Translations under genes and position numbers: made by a program
Source of the DNA: Collinsella sp.
GTDB taxonomy: Bacteria > Actinomycetota > Coriobacteriia > Coriobacteriales > Coriobacteriaceae
Assembly (NCBI GenBank): GCA_019414025.1
Contig: DXMU01000026.1
Span: 1-57,929 of the forward strand
Length of the DNA: 57,929 nucleotides
Reading direction: 5' to 3'
Shown: positions 33,712-42,115 of the stretch, in pieces
Layout: each line of letters begins with the position of its first letter
How positions within the stretch are numbered: position 1 is the first letter of the stretch
The notes under the pieces: model-generated
Database searches by the model: none
The model's input: only the letters and a program-made list of their open reading frames with translations
What the model was told of the DNA's origin: nothing

Positions 33712-34316
33712 TACTCGGCCTCCTTTGCAGCGGCGGGTGCGGCGGGCGTCCCAGCAGGTGCGTCGCCAGCGGCAGGCGCGTCACCGGCACCGTCAGTCCC
33801 GGCCCCCGCAGCCACAAACCCGTCCTCGCCCAGCTCAACGCCACCGTCCCAGGTGGCGGCGCCGCCCACGGTGAGCGGATCGCCGCCGGCGCGCATCACG
33901 GCCTCCTTCTGGTCCAGGATACCGCACGCCTCCACGATGGCATCGATCACCGTTTCGGGACGAATGGCGCACCCGGGCGCGTACACATCCACGGGAATCG
34001 CGCGGTCCACGCCGCCGATCACGTTGTAGGCATCGCGGAATACGCCGCCCGAGCACGCGCAAATGCCGCATGCCACCACGCACTTGGGCTCGAGCATCTG
34101 GTTGTAGATCTGGCGCACGACGGGCAGGTTCTGGGCATTGACCGACCCCGTCACCAAAAAGATATCCGCATGCTTGGGGTTGCCGGTGTTGACCACGCCA
34201 AAGCGCTCCGCATCGAACAGTGGCGTGAGCGAAGCAAGCACCTCGATATCGCATCCGTTGCAGCTCGAGCCGTCGTAATGAATAACCCACGGCGAGCGCG
34301 ACATTTTATGATCCAT
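33711..34316 (-). CDS. echC: Ech hydrogenase small subunit, NuoB-like (201 aa)
   Basis: It carries the proximal 4Fe-4S cluster, with ligands in SSCNGCDIE (C19, C22), VACGICACSGG (C83) and YAPGCAIRP (C116). No further clusters, as in Ech and complex I. Residues about 150-201 are a Gly/Ala/Pro-rich tail not found in most relatives. AGGAGG eight bases before ATG 34316. Lies 12 bases after the fused membrane subunit gene. Confidence 0.93.
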   Translation of the reverse strand: MDHKMSRSPWVIHYDGSSCNGCDIEVLASLTPLFDAERFGVVNTGNPKHADIFLVTGSVNAQNLPVVRQIYNQMLEPKCVVACGICACSGGVFRDAYNVIGGVDRAIPVDVYAPGCAIRPETVIDAIVEACGILDQKEAVMRAGGDPLTVGGAATWDGGVELGEDGFVAAGAGTDGAGDAPAAGDAPAGTPAAPAAAKEAE

Positions 34317-34328
34317 GGATGCCGCCTC

Positions 34329-37211
34329 CTAAATAAACACGTCGACGAGGATGGGCATAAGGTTGAGCAGGCCAAACACCAGCGCCACGCCCCAGCCGAG
34401 CTTAAAGCAGCTGCGCCAGGTGCTGCGTGCGAAGGTGTTGTCGATCAGCACCTCGACAAAGTACGTCGCGGCCATCACGACCAGGGCTACGACCCAGCTC
34501 ACCGGGTTGTCCCAAACAAAGAACATGCCCACCCACATCAAAAACAGCACGGTCTCGCACCAGTGCATAAGGGTCATCTTGGCCAGCGTGCCGCCGCTCA
34601 TCTCGGTGGCGACACCCTGGACAATCTCCTGATGCGCGTGATGCGAGTACGAAAGGTCAAACGGCGACTTGCGTAGCTTGATGGTGAGCACCGCGAGCAG
34701 CGCGAGGAAAATGGGCGCGCTGTACACGATGATGGGGGCCGACTGCCCCGTCACGGCGATGGAATCAAAGCTGTCGGCGGCGAGATACAGGCCCACGCTC
34801 ATCAGCAGAACGGCGGGCTCGTAGCTCATGACCTGCAGCAGCTCGCGGTCGGCGCCGACCTGGGCAAACGGGCTTTGCGTCGAGGCGGACGCCAGCACCA
34901 CAAAGATCGCGGCGAGCGTCACCATAAAGGCACACAGCAGCGTGTTGGAACCCGACACAAAGATGCCGCCGCCCACCACGGTAAAGATGAGCGCGCACGC
35001 CATATAGGTATCGTCCATGGTGTTTACGCTGGCGGGGGCCTTGCGCAGGAGCTTGGCAACGTCATAGAACGGTTGCAGCAGGCGCGGGCCCACGCGGCCC
35101 TGCATGCGAGCCGAAAGCTTACGGTCAAGACCGTCGATCAGGCCACCCACAAGCGGCGCTAGCAGGGCAAACACCACGGTACCAATAAATATGCCCACGA
35201 CGCCCGAACCTTCAAAATACTTGCCGCGCAGCACCGAGGGCGCACTCATGGCAAGCCGCTCGGGCCCAATCCACGCGCAGCACAGCAGCGCAAACAGGAT
35301 GATGGCGCAGCAAACAACACTACCCGCGGGGCCAATACGCTTCTCGCCAAGGGCGTCCTCCGAGTACCAATTGCGCTTTTCGGCCTTCACCTCGTGGCCC
35401 ATCGAGCCGCGGAAATGGCGGTAATTGTCGGTTCCCACACCCGAAAGATATACGTTTACGTGCGGTTTGTTGCTCACGCGGAATGAAGTCAGCAGCACCA
35501 CGGCGATAAACGCCACGATAACCACCATCAGATACATGGCGTCCTTGCCGATAACCTGCGGCACGCGGCCAAACACCATGGCCAAGTAAGGCGACACCAG
35601 ACCGCTCGAGATAACCGGGAACGCCACGCAGCACAGAATCAGCAGCGCGGCGATGGTGTTGAGCGCCATCCATTCGGTCTTATGGACATTGACCTCAACG
35701 TTTTGGGCCGTGGGATCGACGCCCGAAAGCTTGGCAAGCCACTTGCCCCAGAAGAAGAAGGTCGCGGCCGAGCCAAAGGCAAGCACCATGATCATGAGCA
35801 CGTTGCCGGTCTGCGCAAACGCCACCAGGGCGCCCCACTTGGACACGAGCATGCCAAACGGCGCCACAAACATGCCCATGATGCCCAGCATCATCAGGCG
35901 CGTCAGGTGCGGCATGCGGCTGAACATACCGTCCATGTCCTCGATATCGCGGCTGCCGATATGATGCTCGGCCGTGCCCACGCACAGGAACAGCAGCGAC
36001 TTTGCCACCGTGTGGAACAGGATCAGGAAGATGGCGGCCCACACGGCCTCGGGCGCGCCGACACCCAAGCAGGCGCTGATGAGGCCCAAGTTGGAAATGG
36101 TGGAGTACGCGAGCACGCGTTTGGCGTTGCTCTGCGAGATCGCCATAAGGGCTGCCAGCAAAAACGTGATGGCGCCCACACTTGTGACCATAAAGCCCGT
36201 CACGGGATAGATGGCATAGAGCGGACTCAGCTTGACCATCAGGAACACGCCGGCTTTAACCATGGTTGACGAGTGCAGCAGGGCGCTCGTGGGCGTGGGG
36301 GCAACCATGGCACCCAATAGCCAAGTGTGGAACGGCATCTGTGCGGCCTTGGTGAGCGCGGCAAGCGACAGCAACAGGACCGGCATCACCAGCAGCGCGG
36401 ACTGCGCGGTTCCGGTGCCGGAAAGCTCGATCATGCCCGAGATGGTCAGCGGCATGCCGTTAACGTGCAGGTACATGAGTCCGACCAAAAACGCGATACC
36501 GCCCAGCATGTTGAGGATGATCTGGGTGAAGGCGTTCTTGATGGCCTCGGGCGTACGCGTGTAGCCAATCATGAGGAACGAGCACACGGTGGTGATTTCC
36601 CAGCCGCAGAACAGCCACTCAAGGTTGTCGCTCGTCACGATGACGAACATGGCTGAGAGGAACAGGAACATAAGCGCCAGGAACTGCGGGCGACGGTCGG
36701 GCGCGGTCTGCCCGCGCAGCGCAGCCTCGTGCTCGTCATGAGCCTGGAAGTCCTTCATGTAGCCCAGGGCATACACGCAGATTAGGCTGCCGACGATACC
36801 GACCGCGAGGACCATGATCACACTCATGTAGTCCAGGTAGAGCGGCATCGCGGTGACGGCTTCGGCCGCGGGCAGCGTCATGGCTGCAAAGGCGAGCGAG
36901 CCCACCAGCTGGACTATGCCGAGCACCGTGGTGAGCGTGCTCTTATATTTACGCGCGTTGTACAGGATGACGGCGCACAGGATCACGTCGATGACGGAGC
37001 TGATGATCGAGAGCACATGCGAGGTGCCCGGTGCCACCTCGAAGCTCTGCGGGCCCGTGCCAAAAAACATGACGGCGACTACAACCGTCACCGCCATAAT
37101 GATGCCAGAGCCTACAAGCCCTAGCGCATCGCGGGCGCGGTCACCACGCGCGAGCAGCATGCCCAGCGCCGGTACCAGCGGAAACAGGGTAAGGAAATAC
37201 AGTAGCGTCAT
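34329..37211 (-). CDS. echAB: Fused Ech membrane subunits A (NuoL-like) and B (NuoH-like) (960 aa)
   Basis: One open frame holds both membrane subunits. Residues 1-640 are an antiporter-like EchA/NuoL domain with GWEITTVCSFLMIGY and KAAQMPFHTWL...PTPTSALLHSSTMVKAG, which contain the conserved Glu and Lys of the proton path. From about 660 to 960 it is EchB/NuoH-like: GLIDGLDRKLSARMQGRVGPRLLQPFYD is its quinone/hydrogenase-docking signature (shown here to residue pattern only), followed by RELLQVMSYEPA. In most organisms these are two genes. The predicted role is H+ or Na+ pumping driven by ferredoxin oxidation to H2. First gene of the operon; GGGGGAG precedes the ATG. Confidence 0.92.
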   Translation of the reverse strand: MTLLYFLTLFPLVPALGMLLARGDRARDALGLVGSGIIMAVTVVVAVMFFGTGPQSFEVAPGTSHVLSIISSVIDVILCAVILYNARKYKSTLTTVLGIVQLVGSLAFAAMTLPAAEAVTAMPLYLDYMSVIMVLAVGIVGSLICVYALGYMKDFQAHDEHEAALRGQTAPDRRPQFLALMFLFLSAMFVIVTSDNLEWLFCGWEITTVCSFLMIGYTRTPEAIKNAFTQIILNMLGGIAFLVGLMYLHVNGMPLTISGMIELSGTGTAQSALLVMPVLLLSLAALTKAAQMPFHTWLLGAMVAPTPTSALLHSSTMVKAGVFLMVKLSPLYAIYPVTGFMVTSVGAITFLLAALMAISQSNAKRVLAYSTISNLGLISACLGVGAPEAVWAAIFLILFHTVAKSLLFLCVGTAEHHIGSRDIEDMDGMFSRMPHLTRLMMLGIMGMFVAPFGMLVSKWGALVAFAQTGNVLMIMVLAFGSAATFFFWGKWLAKLSGVDPTAQNVEVNVHKTEWMALNTIAALLILCCVAFPVISSGLVSPYLAMVFGRVPQVIGKDAMYLMVVIVAFIAVVLLTSFRVSNKPHVNVYLSGVGTDNYRHFRGSMGHEVKAEKRNWYSEDALGEKRIGPAGSVVCCAIILFALLCCAWIGPERLAMSAPSVLRGKYFEGSGVVGIFIGTVVFALLAPLVGGLIDGLDRKLSARMQGRVGPRLLQPFYDVAKLLRKAPASVNTMDDTYMACALIFTVVGGGIFVSGSNTLLCAFMVTLAAIFVVLASASTQSPFAQVGADRELLQVMSYEPAVLLMSVGLYLAADSFDSIAVTGQSAPIIVYSAPIFLALLAVLTIKLRKSPFDLSYSHHAHQEIVQGVATEMSGGTLAKMTLMHWCETVLFLMWVGMFFVWDNPVSWVVALVVMAATYFVEVLIDNTFARSTWRSCFKLGWGVALVFGLLNLMPILVDVFI

Positions 37212-37355
37212 ACCATCACTCCCCCATGCAAAAACGCTGCAATTGTTTAACGTTATAGCTCAGTTGAGGAGTAGCGGCGGCAGGTTTTCGGTCAACTGGG
37301 GAGTTTTAGGCGCACGGGGCAAGGAGTCTGTCCGCATTGGAGTAGAGGGGCGGCA

Positions 37356-37380
37356 AGAAAAATGCGCCCCTGTGGGCGCA
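37356..37380 (-). terminator. Rho-independent terminator of the HTH gene
   Basis: TGCGCCC / GGGCGCA with a short loop, followed on the minus strand by TTTTTCTT, 13 bases past the stop. Confidence 0.75.
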
Positions 37381-37392
37381 CCATCCCGTTTG

Positions 37393-37788
37393 CTATTCCG
37401 CCTTTTTAACGCGCGGCTTGCGGCCGCGCGGCTTATCGACCAGCGCGGACTCACCGCTCTCGCGGTACTGACGGCACCAAGCCTTGACCGAAGACTCGCT
37501 GGGAATCTTGTGCTTGATCATGGCCTCGCGAACCGTTAAGCCGTTTTCCAAGCGGTCCTTGACCACGGCGAGCTTAACTTCGTACGAATAGGTGCGATGA
37601 TGCGAACCGGCGTTGAGCACGGCGTCGGCACCGCCCACGGCATATGCGCGGGCCCACTGACGAGCCGTGGCCTGGGGGATGCCAAGCTCCGCGGCGAGGG
37701 CGCGATGGCCGTCCCCCTCTTGGAGGATCTCGACGGCGCGCTGCCTGACCTCGGGCGCATGCGTGCGAGTCCTAGTTGCTTCCGACAT
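37393..37788 (-). CDS. Lone transposase-OrfA-like double HTH protein (131 aa)
   Basis: Two helix-turn-helix units are visible: residues about 12-50 (VRQRAVEILQEGDGHRALAAELGIPQATARQW) and about 65-110 (VKLAVVKDRLENGLTVREAMIKHKIPSESSVKAWCRQY), given as family pattern. A basic end (KPRGRKPRVKK) follows. This is the IS3 OrfA/InsE type, but no OrfB or terminal repeats are nearby. It has its own promoter-like sequence and terminator, so it may be a domesticated regulator or the remnant of an IS. ATG 37788 preferred; GTG 37797 is possible. Confidence 0.75.
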   Translation of the reverse strand: MSEATRTRTHAPEVRQRAVEILQEGDGHRALAAELGIPQATARQWARAYAVGGADAVLNAGSHHRTYSYEVKLAVVKDRLENGLTVREAMIKHKIPSESSVKAWCRQYRESGESALVDKPRGRKPRVKKAE

Positions 37789-37838
37789 ACCTGCCACTTC
37801 TTAGCCTTAACCGTTAATCTGCTTTCTTACGTGCAAGT

Positions 37839-37867
37839 TAGATAGTAGCATTTTACTGTTTGCTCAA
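37839..37867 (-). promoter_or_regulatory. Promoter-like sequence for the HTH gene
   Basis: On the minus strand TTGAGC (37867-37862) and TATCTA (37844-37839) are spaced 17 bases, about 50 bases before the ATG. The surrounding gene-free stretch 37789-38241 is AT-rich and otherwise shows a GTCAA/TTGAC palindrome at 37981-37995 and a terminator. Confidence 0.45.
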
Positions 37868-38121
37868 AGCAGTTAATTAAAATAGACGCGGTGTTATCTG
37901 GGCATTTGGCACCAATTTACGACATTTCTTTATCGATTATTTACGCTGGTAGCTGGCTCGCAGCTAATCGTCATTCGCTTGTCAACAAAATTGACATCTC
38001 TTTATGTCCTTTGGCATAGAGGATATAGTTATTAACCCCTCCCCCAATAATTTTGAGCAATCGGCAAGGCAGTAGACGTCCTTACTCCTCATGATTACCG
38101 CGCATTGCCATCCACCGGAGC

Positions 38122-38160
38122 AAAACAAAAAGGGCGGGGCCTGCTGCGCTTGCAGGCCCC
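38122..38160 (-). terminator. Rho-independent terminator of the flavin reductase gene
   Basis: GGGGCCTGC (38136-38144) pairs perfectly with GCAGGCCCC (38152-38160); on the minus strand CCTTTTTGTTTTG follows. Confidence 0.8.
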
Positions 38161-38241
38161 GCACCGGTTGACACCCGACGGGACGCAGCCGGGCGAGGCG
38201 GATCCGTGCTACCGCCCCGCCCCGCCCCGCCGCGATGTTAG

Positions 38242-40272
38242 CTACAGCTCGTTGGCCGCGTGATACGCCGTGCGGATGGCGCTCGCAATATCGGCGGTGC
38301 GCTCGCCCGAGCAGTCGCCCACGCAGGTCACGGGCACCGTCACGCCGTCCAGGTCAAACGCGTTGGCCTTGGAGCCCACGGCCATCACCACGTAATCGCA
38401 GGCGATCTTCACCGGCTCCTCGGCGCCGTCCTCGGTGGTGCGAACGGCCTCCACGCCCTCGTCGGTAATGGCGGTCAGGCGGGTCTTAACGTGCTGCTCC
38501 ACGTTGTGCTCTGCAAAGTCGCTCATAATCAGCGGCAGAATGGTCTCGGACTCGCCTGCGGCAATCTTGTCGAGCATCTCGACGATCGCCACCTCGCAGC
38601 CGTGCTGCAGCAGGTACTCGGCAGTCTCGGTGCCCACCAGGCCACCGCCAATGACGGCGACGCGCCCGCTGAGCTCCACCTTGCCGGCCAGCACGTCCCA
38701 GCTCGAGACGACCTTGTCCGAGTCGGCACCCGGAACGGGGATGACCACGTCGTGCGCGCCCACAGCCACAATCGCGGCGTCGGCGGCGTTGAGATCCGTG
38801 GGGTTAGCGGCATGGTTGAGCTCAACCTTCACGCCCAGGCCGGGCAGAATCTTCTCGTAATACTCGACCGAGCGCATAATCTCATCCTTGCGCGGAGGCG
38901 CGGCCGCCAGCACAATCTGGCCGCCCAAGTGATCGCTCGCCTCATAGACGGTCACGTCGTAGCCGCGTTTGGCCGCCACGCGCGCGGCCTCCAGGCCGGC
39001 GATGCCGCCGCCCACCACGGCGATCTTCTTGTCGCCCTCACCCGGTTTAATGGCGATGGTCGCCTCGTCGCCGTTCTCGGCATTGAGCACGCACGAGATG
39101 TACTTGCGGTTTTGAATCGCGTCGACGCAGCCCTTGTTGCAGTTGAGGCACTCGCGGATGGGCTCGCCCGTGGCGGCCTTCAGCGCAATGTCGGGGTCGC
39201 ACATGAGCGAGCGGCCATAGGCGATAATGTCGGCCGCGCCGTCCTCAAGAATCTTCTCGCCGGCCTCGACCGAAACAACACGGCCGACGGTGGCCACCGG
39301 CACGGAGACCAGGGCCTTGACGCGCTCGGCCACCGGCAGCGTCCAGTTGTAGGGCATGGCACCCATGGGCGGAATGGTGTCGCCCATGTTGCCGGTGTGG
39401 TTGGCCTGCGCGACCTGGATCATGTCGATGCCCGCGCCCTCGAGCAGCTTGGCGAACTCGCAGGCCTCGTCGGGCTGCAGGCCACCCTTGCCGCGCGGCG
39501 TGCCGTCGGGGTTCTCCATGATCACGGGGAGCTTGTACTCCACCATCAGCTGCGGCGCGGCTTCCTTAATGGCGGCGACGACCTCGAGCGCATAGCGAAC
39601 GCGGTTCTCGAACGAGCCACCATACTCGTCGGTGCGCTGGTTGAGGATGGCCGAGCACAGCGAACCCACCAGACGGTCGCCGTGAACCTCGATGGCGTCG
39701 ATGCCGGCCTGCTGCGCGCGGGCGGCCGAGGCGGCGATGGCCTCCTTGATCTGGGTGAGCTGCTCTACGCTCGCCTCGTTCACAAAGTGCTGCATATCGT
39801 GGTGCAACTTGGCGTAGGCCTGCTTGCGGATCTCGTTGGACTCGGCCATCTTGGCGGCGAAGGTCTCCTCGTCGCCGGCGGCCTTGGCCTCCTGCGCGGC
39901 CTTGGCGGCGGCCATGGAACCCATGACCATGCGGCCGACACCGGGCACGTCGTACTCGGGGTGGAACAGCTGCAGCGCGACCCTGGCGCCGTGCTTGTGG
40001 ACGGCGTCGGCCAGCGCCTTAAACGTGGGAATCTGAGCGTCGGTCGCCAGCTTGGGCGTGGGGCTCGCGGTCATGACGGGAGCGACGTCGCCGATGACGA
40101 TGTAGCTCACGCCGCCACGGGCCAGGCGCTCGTAAAAAGCCAGGCTGCGCTCGCCAATGGAACCGTCGCGCTCCTCGTAGCCGGTGGTAAGCGGCGGGAA
40201 CATAATGCGGTTCTTGAGCTCAAGGGGGCCAACCGTAATGGGCTGGAGCAGCTTGGATGCAGGTGCGGTCAT
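38242..40272 (-). CDS. Old-yellow-enzyme-type NADH:flavin oxidoreductase / enoate reductase (676 aa)
   Basis: Domains in order: FMN-binding TIM barrel (about 10-370), a 4Fe-4S motif CLNCNKGC followed by C 11 residues later (about 355-378), and FAD/NAD(P) Rossmann domains (GGGIAGLEAARVAA and GGGLVGTETAEYLL). This is the layout of 2,4-dienoyl-CoA reductase, BaiH/BaiCD and 2-enoate reductases of gut anaerobes. It reduces an activated C=C bond with NAD(P)H; the substrate cannot be read. Start ATG 40272 has GAGGA six bases upstream; an ATG at 40278 overlaps that site. Single gene. Confidence 0.9.
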   Translation of the reverse strand: MTAPASKLLQPITVGPLELKNRIMFPPLTTGYEERDGSIGERSLAFYERLARGGVSYIVIGDVAPVMTASPTPKLATDAQIPTFKALADAVHKHGARVALQLFHPEYDVPGVGRMVMGSMAAAKAAQEAKAAGDEETFAAKMAESNEIRKQAYAKLHHDMQHFVNEASVEQLTQIKEAIAASAARAQQAGIDAIEVHGDRLVGSLCSAILNQRTDEYGGSFENRVRYALEVVAAIKEAAPQLMVEYKLPVIMENPDGTPRGKGGLQPDEACEFAKLLEGAGIDMIQVAQANHTGNMGDTIPPMGAMPYNWTLPVAERVKALVSVPVATVGRVVSVEAGEKILEDGAADIIAYGRSLMCDPDIALKAATGEPIRECLNCNKGCVDAIQNRKYISCVLNAENGDEATIAIKPGEGDKKIAVVGGGIAGLEAARVAAKRGYDVTVYEASDHLGGQIVLAAAPPRKDEIMRSVEYYEKILPGLGVKVELNHAANPTDLNAADAAIVAVGAHDVVIPVPGADSDKVVSSWDVLAGKVELSGRVAVIGGGLVGTETAEYLLQHGCEVAIVEMLDKIAAGESETILPLIMSDFAEHNVEQHVKTRLTAITDEGVEAVRTTEDGAEEPVKIACDYVVMAVGSKANAFDLDGVTVPVTCVGDCSGERTADIASAIRTAYHAANEL

Positions 40273-40414
40273 GGACATTCCTCTCTTGTAGGCGCGGCGG
40301 CGATGTTGCCGCGTAGTTGTCTAGAGGATATGACATGGAAGTGCAGCAGCACAACGGAAATCGGCGGATAGCAGGTAGCGGCAGGTGGATGGGGCGGGGC
40401 GGCCCGTCGGTTTG

Positions 40415-40872
40415 TCTCGATCTGTAACAGTAAGACCCTATTTTGCCGAGCAACTGTTACAGATCGAGACAAACCGAAACCGTCCCGGCGGAAAATCTCA
40501 ATCTGTAACATCTACAGGCCAAAAACGACCCTAGATGTTACAGATCGAGACATTCCTCTCGACCCATCCCTAACAATCTAGATCTGTAACATCTGGACCC
40601 ACTTTTGACCCCTACCTGTTACAGATTGAGACAAACCAATCCCGTCTGCCGAAAGATCTAGATCTGTAACAGTTACTCGGCAAAATGGGCCCCAGATGTT
40701 ACAAATCGAGACAAACGGGACCCGCCTGCAAGAAAATCTCAATCTGTAACAACAACTCGGCAAAATCCGTCCCTCGTGTTACAGATTTAGACAAACGGAG
40801 ACCGTCCTGCCGAAAGATCTCAATCTGTAACACCTAGCCGCCCAAATCGGGTCCACCTGTTACAGATCGAGA
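40415..40872. repeat. 55-nt palindrome array, cluster 2 (six units)
   Basis: Units: 40415-40469, 40496-40550, 40577-40631, 40657-40711, 40737-40791, 40818-40872. Each is a 15-base arm TCT[CA][GA]ATCTGTAACA, a 25-base centre with an A- or T-run in its middle, and the inverted arm. Periods are 81, 81, 80, 80, 81; gaps between units are 25-26 bases. Gaps resemble one another (CAAACGG...ACCGTCCTGCCGAAA). Centres differ. It lies in the non-coding stretch between the flavin reductase promoter and tRNA-Met. No cas or transposase gene is nearby. Confidence 0.95.
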
Positions 40873-40922
40873 TTATGTTTGAGAGGCTGGAAATTGGACT
40901 GAGAAAACAGTCCCGGAATAAC

Positions 40923-40952
40923 AAAAAAGCTCGCCGGCTAGGCCGACGAGCT
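40923..40952 (-). terminator. Rho-independent terminator of tRNA-Met
   Basis: AGCTCGTCGGC pairs with GCCGGCGAGCT (one G-U) around CTA, followed by TTTTTTG on the minus strand, ten bases past the tRNA. Confidence 0.85.
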
Positions 40953-40961
40953 GCAAGTTCT

Positions 40962-41038
40962 TGGTCGCGGGGGCAGGATTTGAACCTACGACCTCCGGGT
41001 TATGAGCCCGGCGAGCTACCAGACTGCTCCACCCCGCA
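40962..41038 (-). tRNA. Initiator tRNA-Met (CAT anticodon)
   Basis: A complete 77-base cloverleaf including an encoded CCA. The anticodon loop is CTCATAA. Initiator marks are the three G:C pairs at the foot of the anticodon stem (GGG/CCC), A11:U24 in the D stem, and a U1/G72 weak pair at the acceptor end. The T loop is GGTTCAAATCC. Confidence 0.93.
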
Positions 41039-41193
41039 ATGTCTGGACGCCTCATGTGCGCAAGAAAGAATTTTACGCGGGAGTTCGGTAAGCGGCAAGG
41101 AAAATCTCGTAGAGCATAATTCCTTCATATTTAGAACCCCTCAGCCCCTATCACCGTGAACGAATCGCAGCCGAGCGCCGCCGGCGGCACGTA

Positions 41194-41199
41194 TACAAT
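41194..41199 (+). promoter_or_regulatory. Possible -10 element of coaX
   Basis: TATACAAT (41192-41199) contains TACAAT 36 bases before the coaX ATG. The -35 region is poor, so confidence is limited. Confidence 0.4.
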
Positions 41200-41235
41200 G
41201 GTGCGCGTCCTTTTACGCTGACACCTGGAGTAGAC

Positions 41236-42009
41236 ATGCTGCTCGCTATCGATATGGGAAACACGCAGACGGCCATGGGCCTGTTTGACGGAGACGAGCT
41301 GGTGCAGTCGTGGCGTATGCCCACCGACCGCTCCTATACCGCCGACGAGATCCACGTGCGCCTGATGGGTTTCTTTAAGATGTACGACCTCTCGCTCGGC
41401 GCGGTCGACGCGATCGCCTTTGCCGGCGTGGTGCCACAGCTTTCGCGCGAGTGGCACGCCGTGGCCAACCGCATCGCGGCAGACGCCATCGTCATCGGGC
41501 CGCAGACGGCGGCCGTGACCAAGCTGCGGGCGGCACGCCCCCAGGCCGTTGGTGCCGACCGCATCGCCAACGCCGTCGCTGCCGAGACCTTCTACGGCGC
41601 CCCGGCGATCGTGGTGGACTTTGGCACCGCGACCAATATCGACGTCATCGACGAGGACGGCTATTACATTGGCGGAGCGATTGCGCCGGGCATCCGCATT
41701 TCGATGGACGCGCTCGCCGCCCGAGCCGCCAAGCTCGCCAGCGTTCCGCTCGAGGCGCCCGAGCACGCCATCGGCTGCGATACCGAGGAATGCATCAAGG
41801 TCGGTGCCGTAATGGGCGCCGCCTCCATGGCCGAGGGCCTGGTCGCGCGCATGAAGCGCGAGCTGGGGCGCGAGGACGCCACCGTTATCGCCACGGGCGG
41901 CCTCGCCAGCATCGTCGCCGATTCGACCGACGCCTTCGACATAGTCGACGGGCAGCTCACCATCAAGGGCATCTGCGAAATCTACCGCCGCATGCAGAAG
42001 CTGGCGTAG
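41236..42009 (+). CDS. coaX: Type III pantothenate kinase CoaX (257 aa)
   Basis: It phosphorylates pantothenate in the first step of CoA synthesis. Family marks: the phosphate-binding AIDMGNTQTAMGLF (5-18), GADRIANAVAA, DFGTATNIDVID and GGAIAPGIRISMDAL. Length is typical of the type III (ASKHA-fold) enzyme, which needs a monovalent cation. TGGAG five bases before the ATG. Single gene followed by a strong hairpin. Confidence 0.95.
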   Translation: MLLAIDMGNTQTAMGLFDGDELVQSWRMPTDRSYTADEIHVRLMGFFKMYDLSLGAVDAIAFAGVVPQLSREWHAVANRIAADAIVIGPQTAAVTKLRAARPQAVGADRIANAVAAETFYGAPAIVVDFGTATNIDVIDEDGYYIGGAIAPGIRISMDALAARAAKLASVPLEAPEHAIGCDTEECIKVGAVMGAASMAEGLVARMKRELGREDATVIATGGLASIVADSTDAFDIVDGQLTIKGICEIYRRMQKLA

Positions 42010-42061
42010 GACAGTGGCTTAAGTCGAGCACGAGCGCGAGCGGCGAACTAGGCAACGCATC

Positions 42062-42110
42062 GGTCCTATTCCTCAAAATCGAAATTTTTTCGATTTTGAG
42101 GAATAGGACC
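42062..42110. repeat. Perfect 23-bp palindrome after coaX and the DUF4143 gene
   Basis: GGTCCTATTCCTCAAAATCG begins the left arm (42062-42084); the right arm (42088-42110) is its exact complement around TTT. TTTT follows on the plus strand, so it can end coaX. Two relatives lie beyond the other end of the DUF4143 gene. Confidence 0.85.
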
Positions 42111-42115
42111 TTTTG

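Noticed and set aside
38260..40371. 703-aa plus-strand ORF
   Set aside because: Antisense shadow of the flavin oxidoreductase gene.
40415..40872. CRISPR array
   Set aside because: Repeats are 15-mers in alternating orientation, gaps resemble one another, and there are no cas genes. The palindromic unit geometry does not fit a repeat-spacer array.
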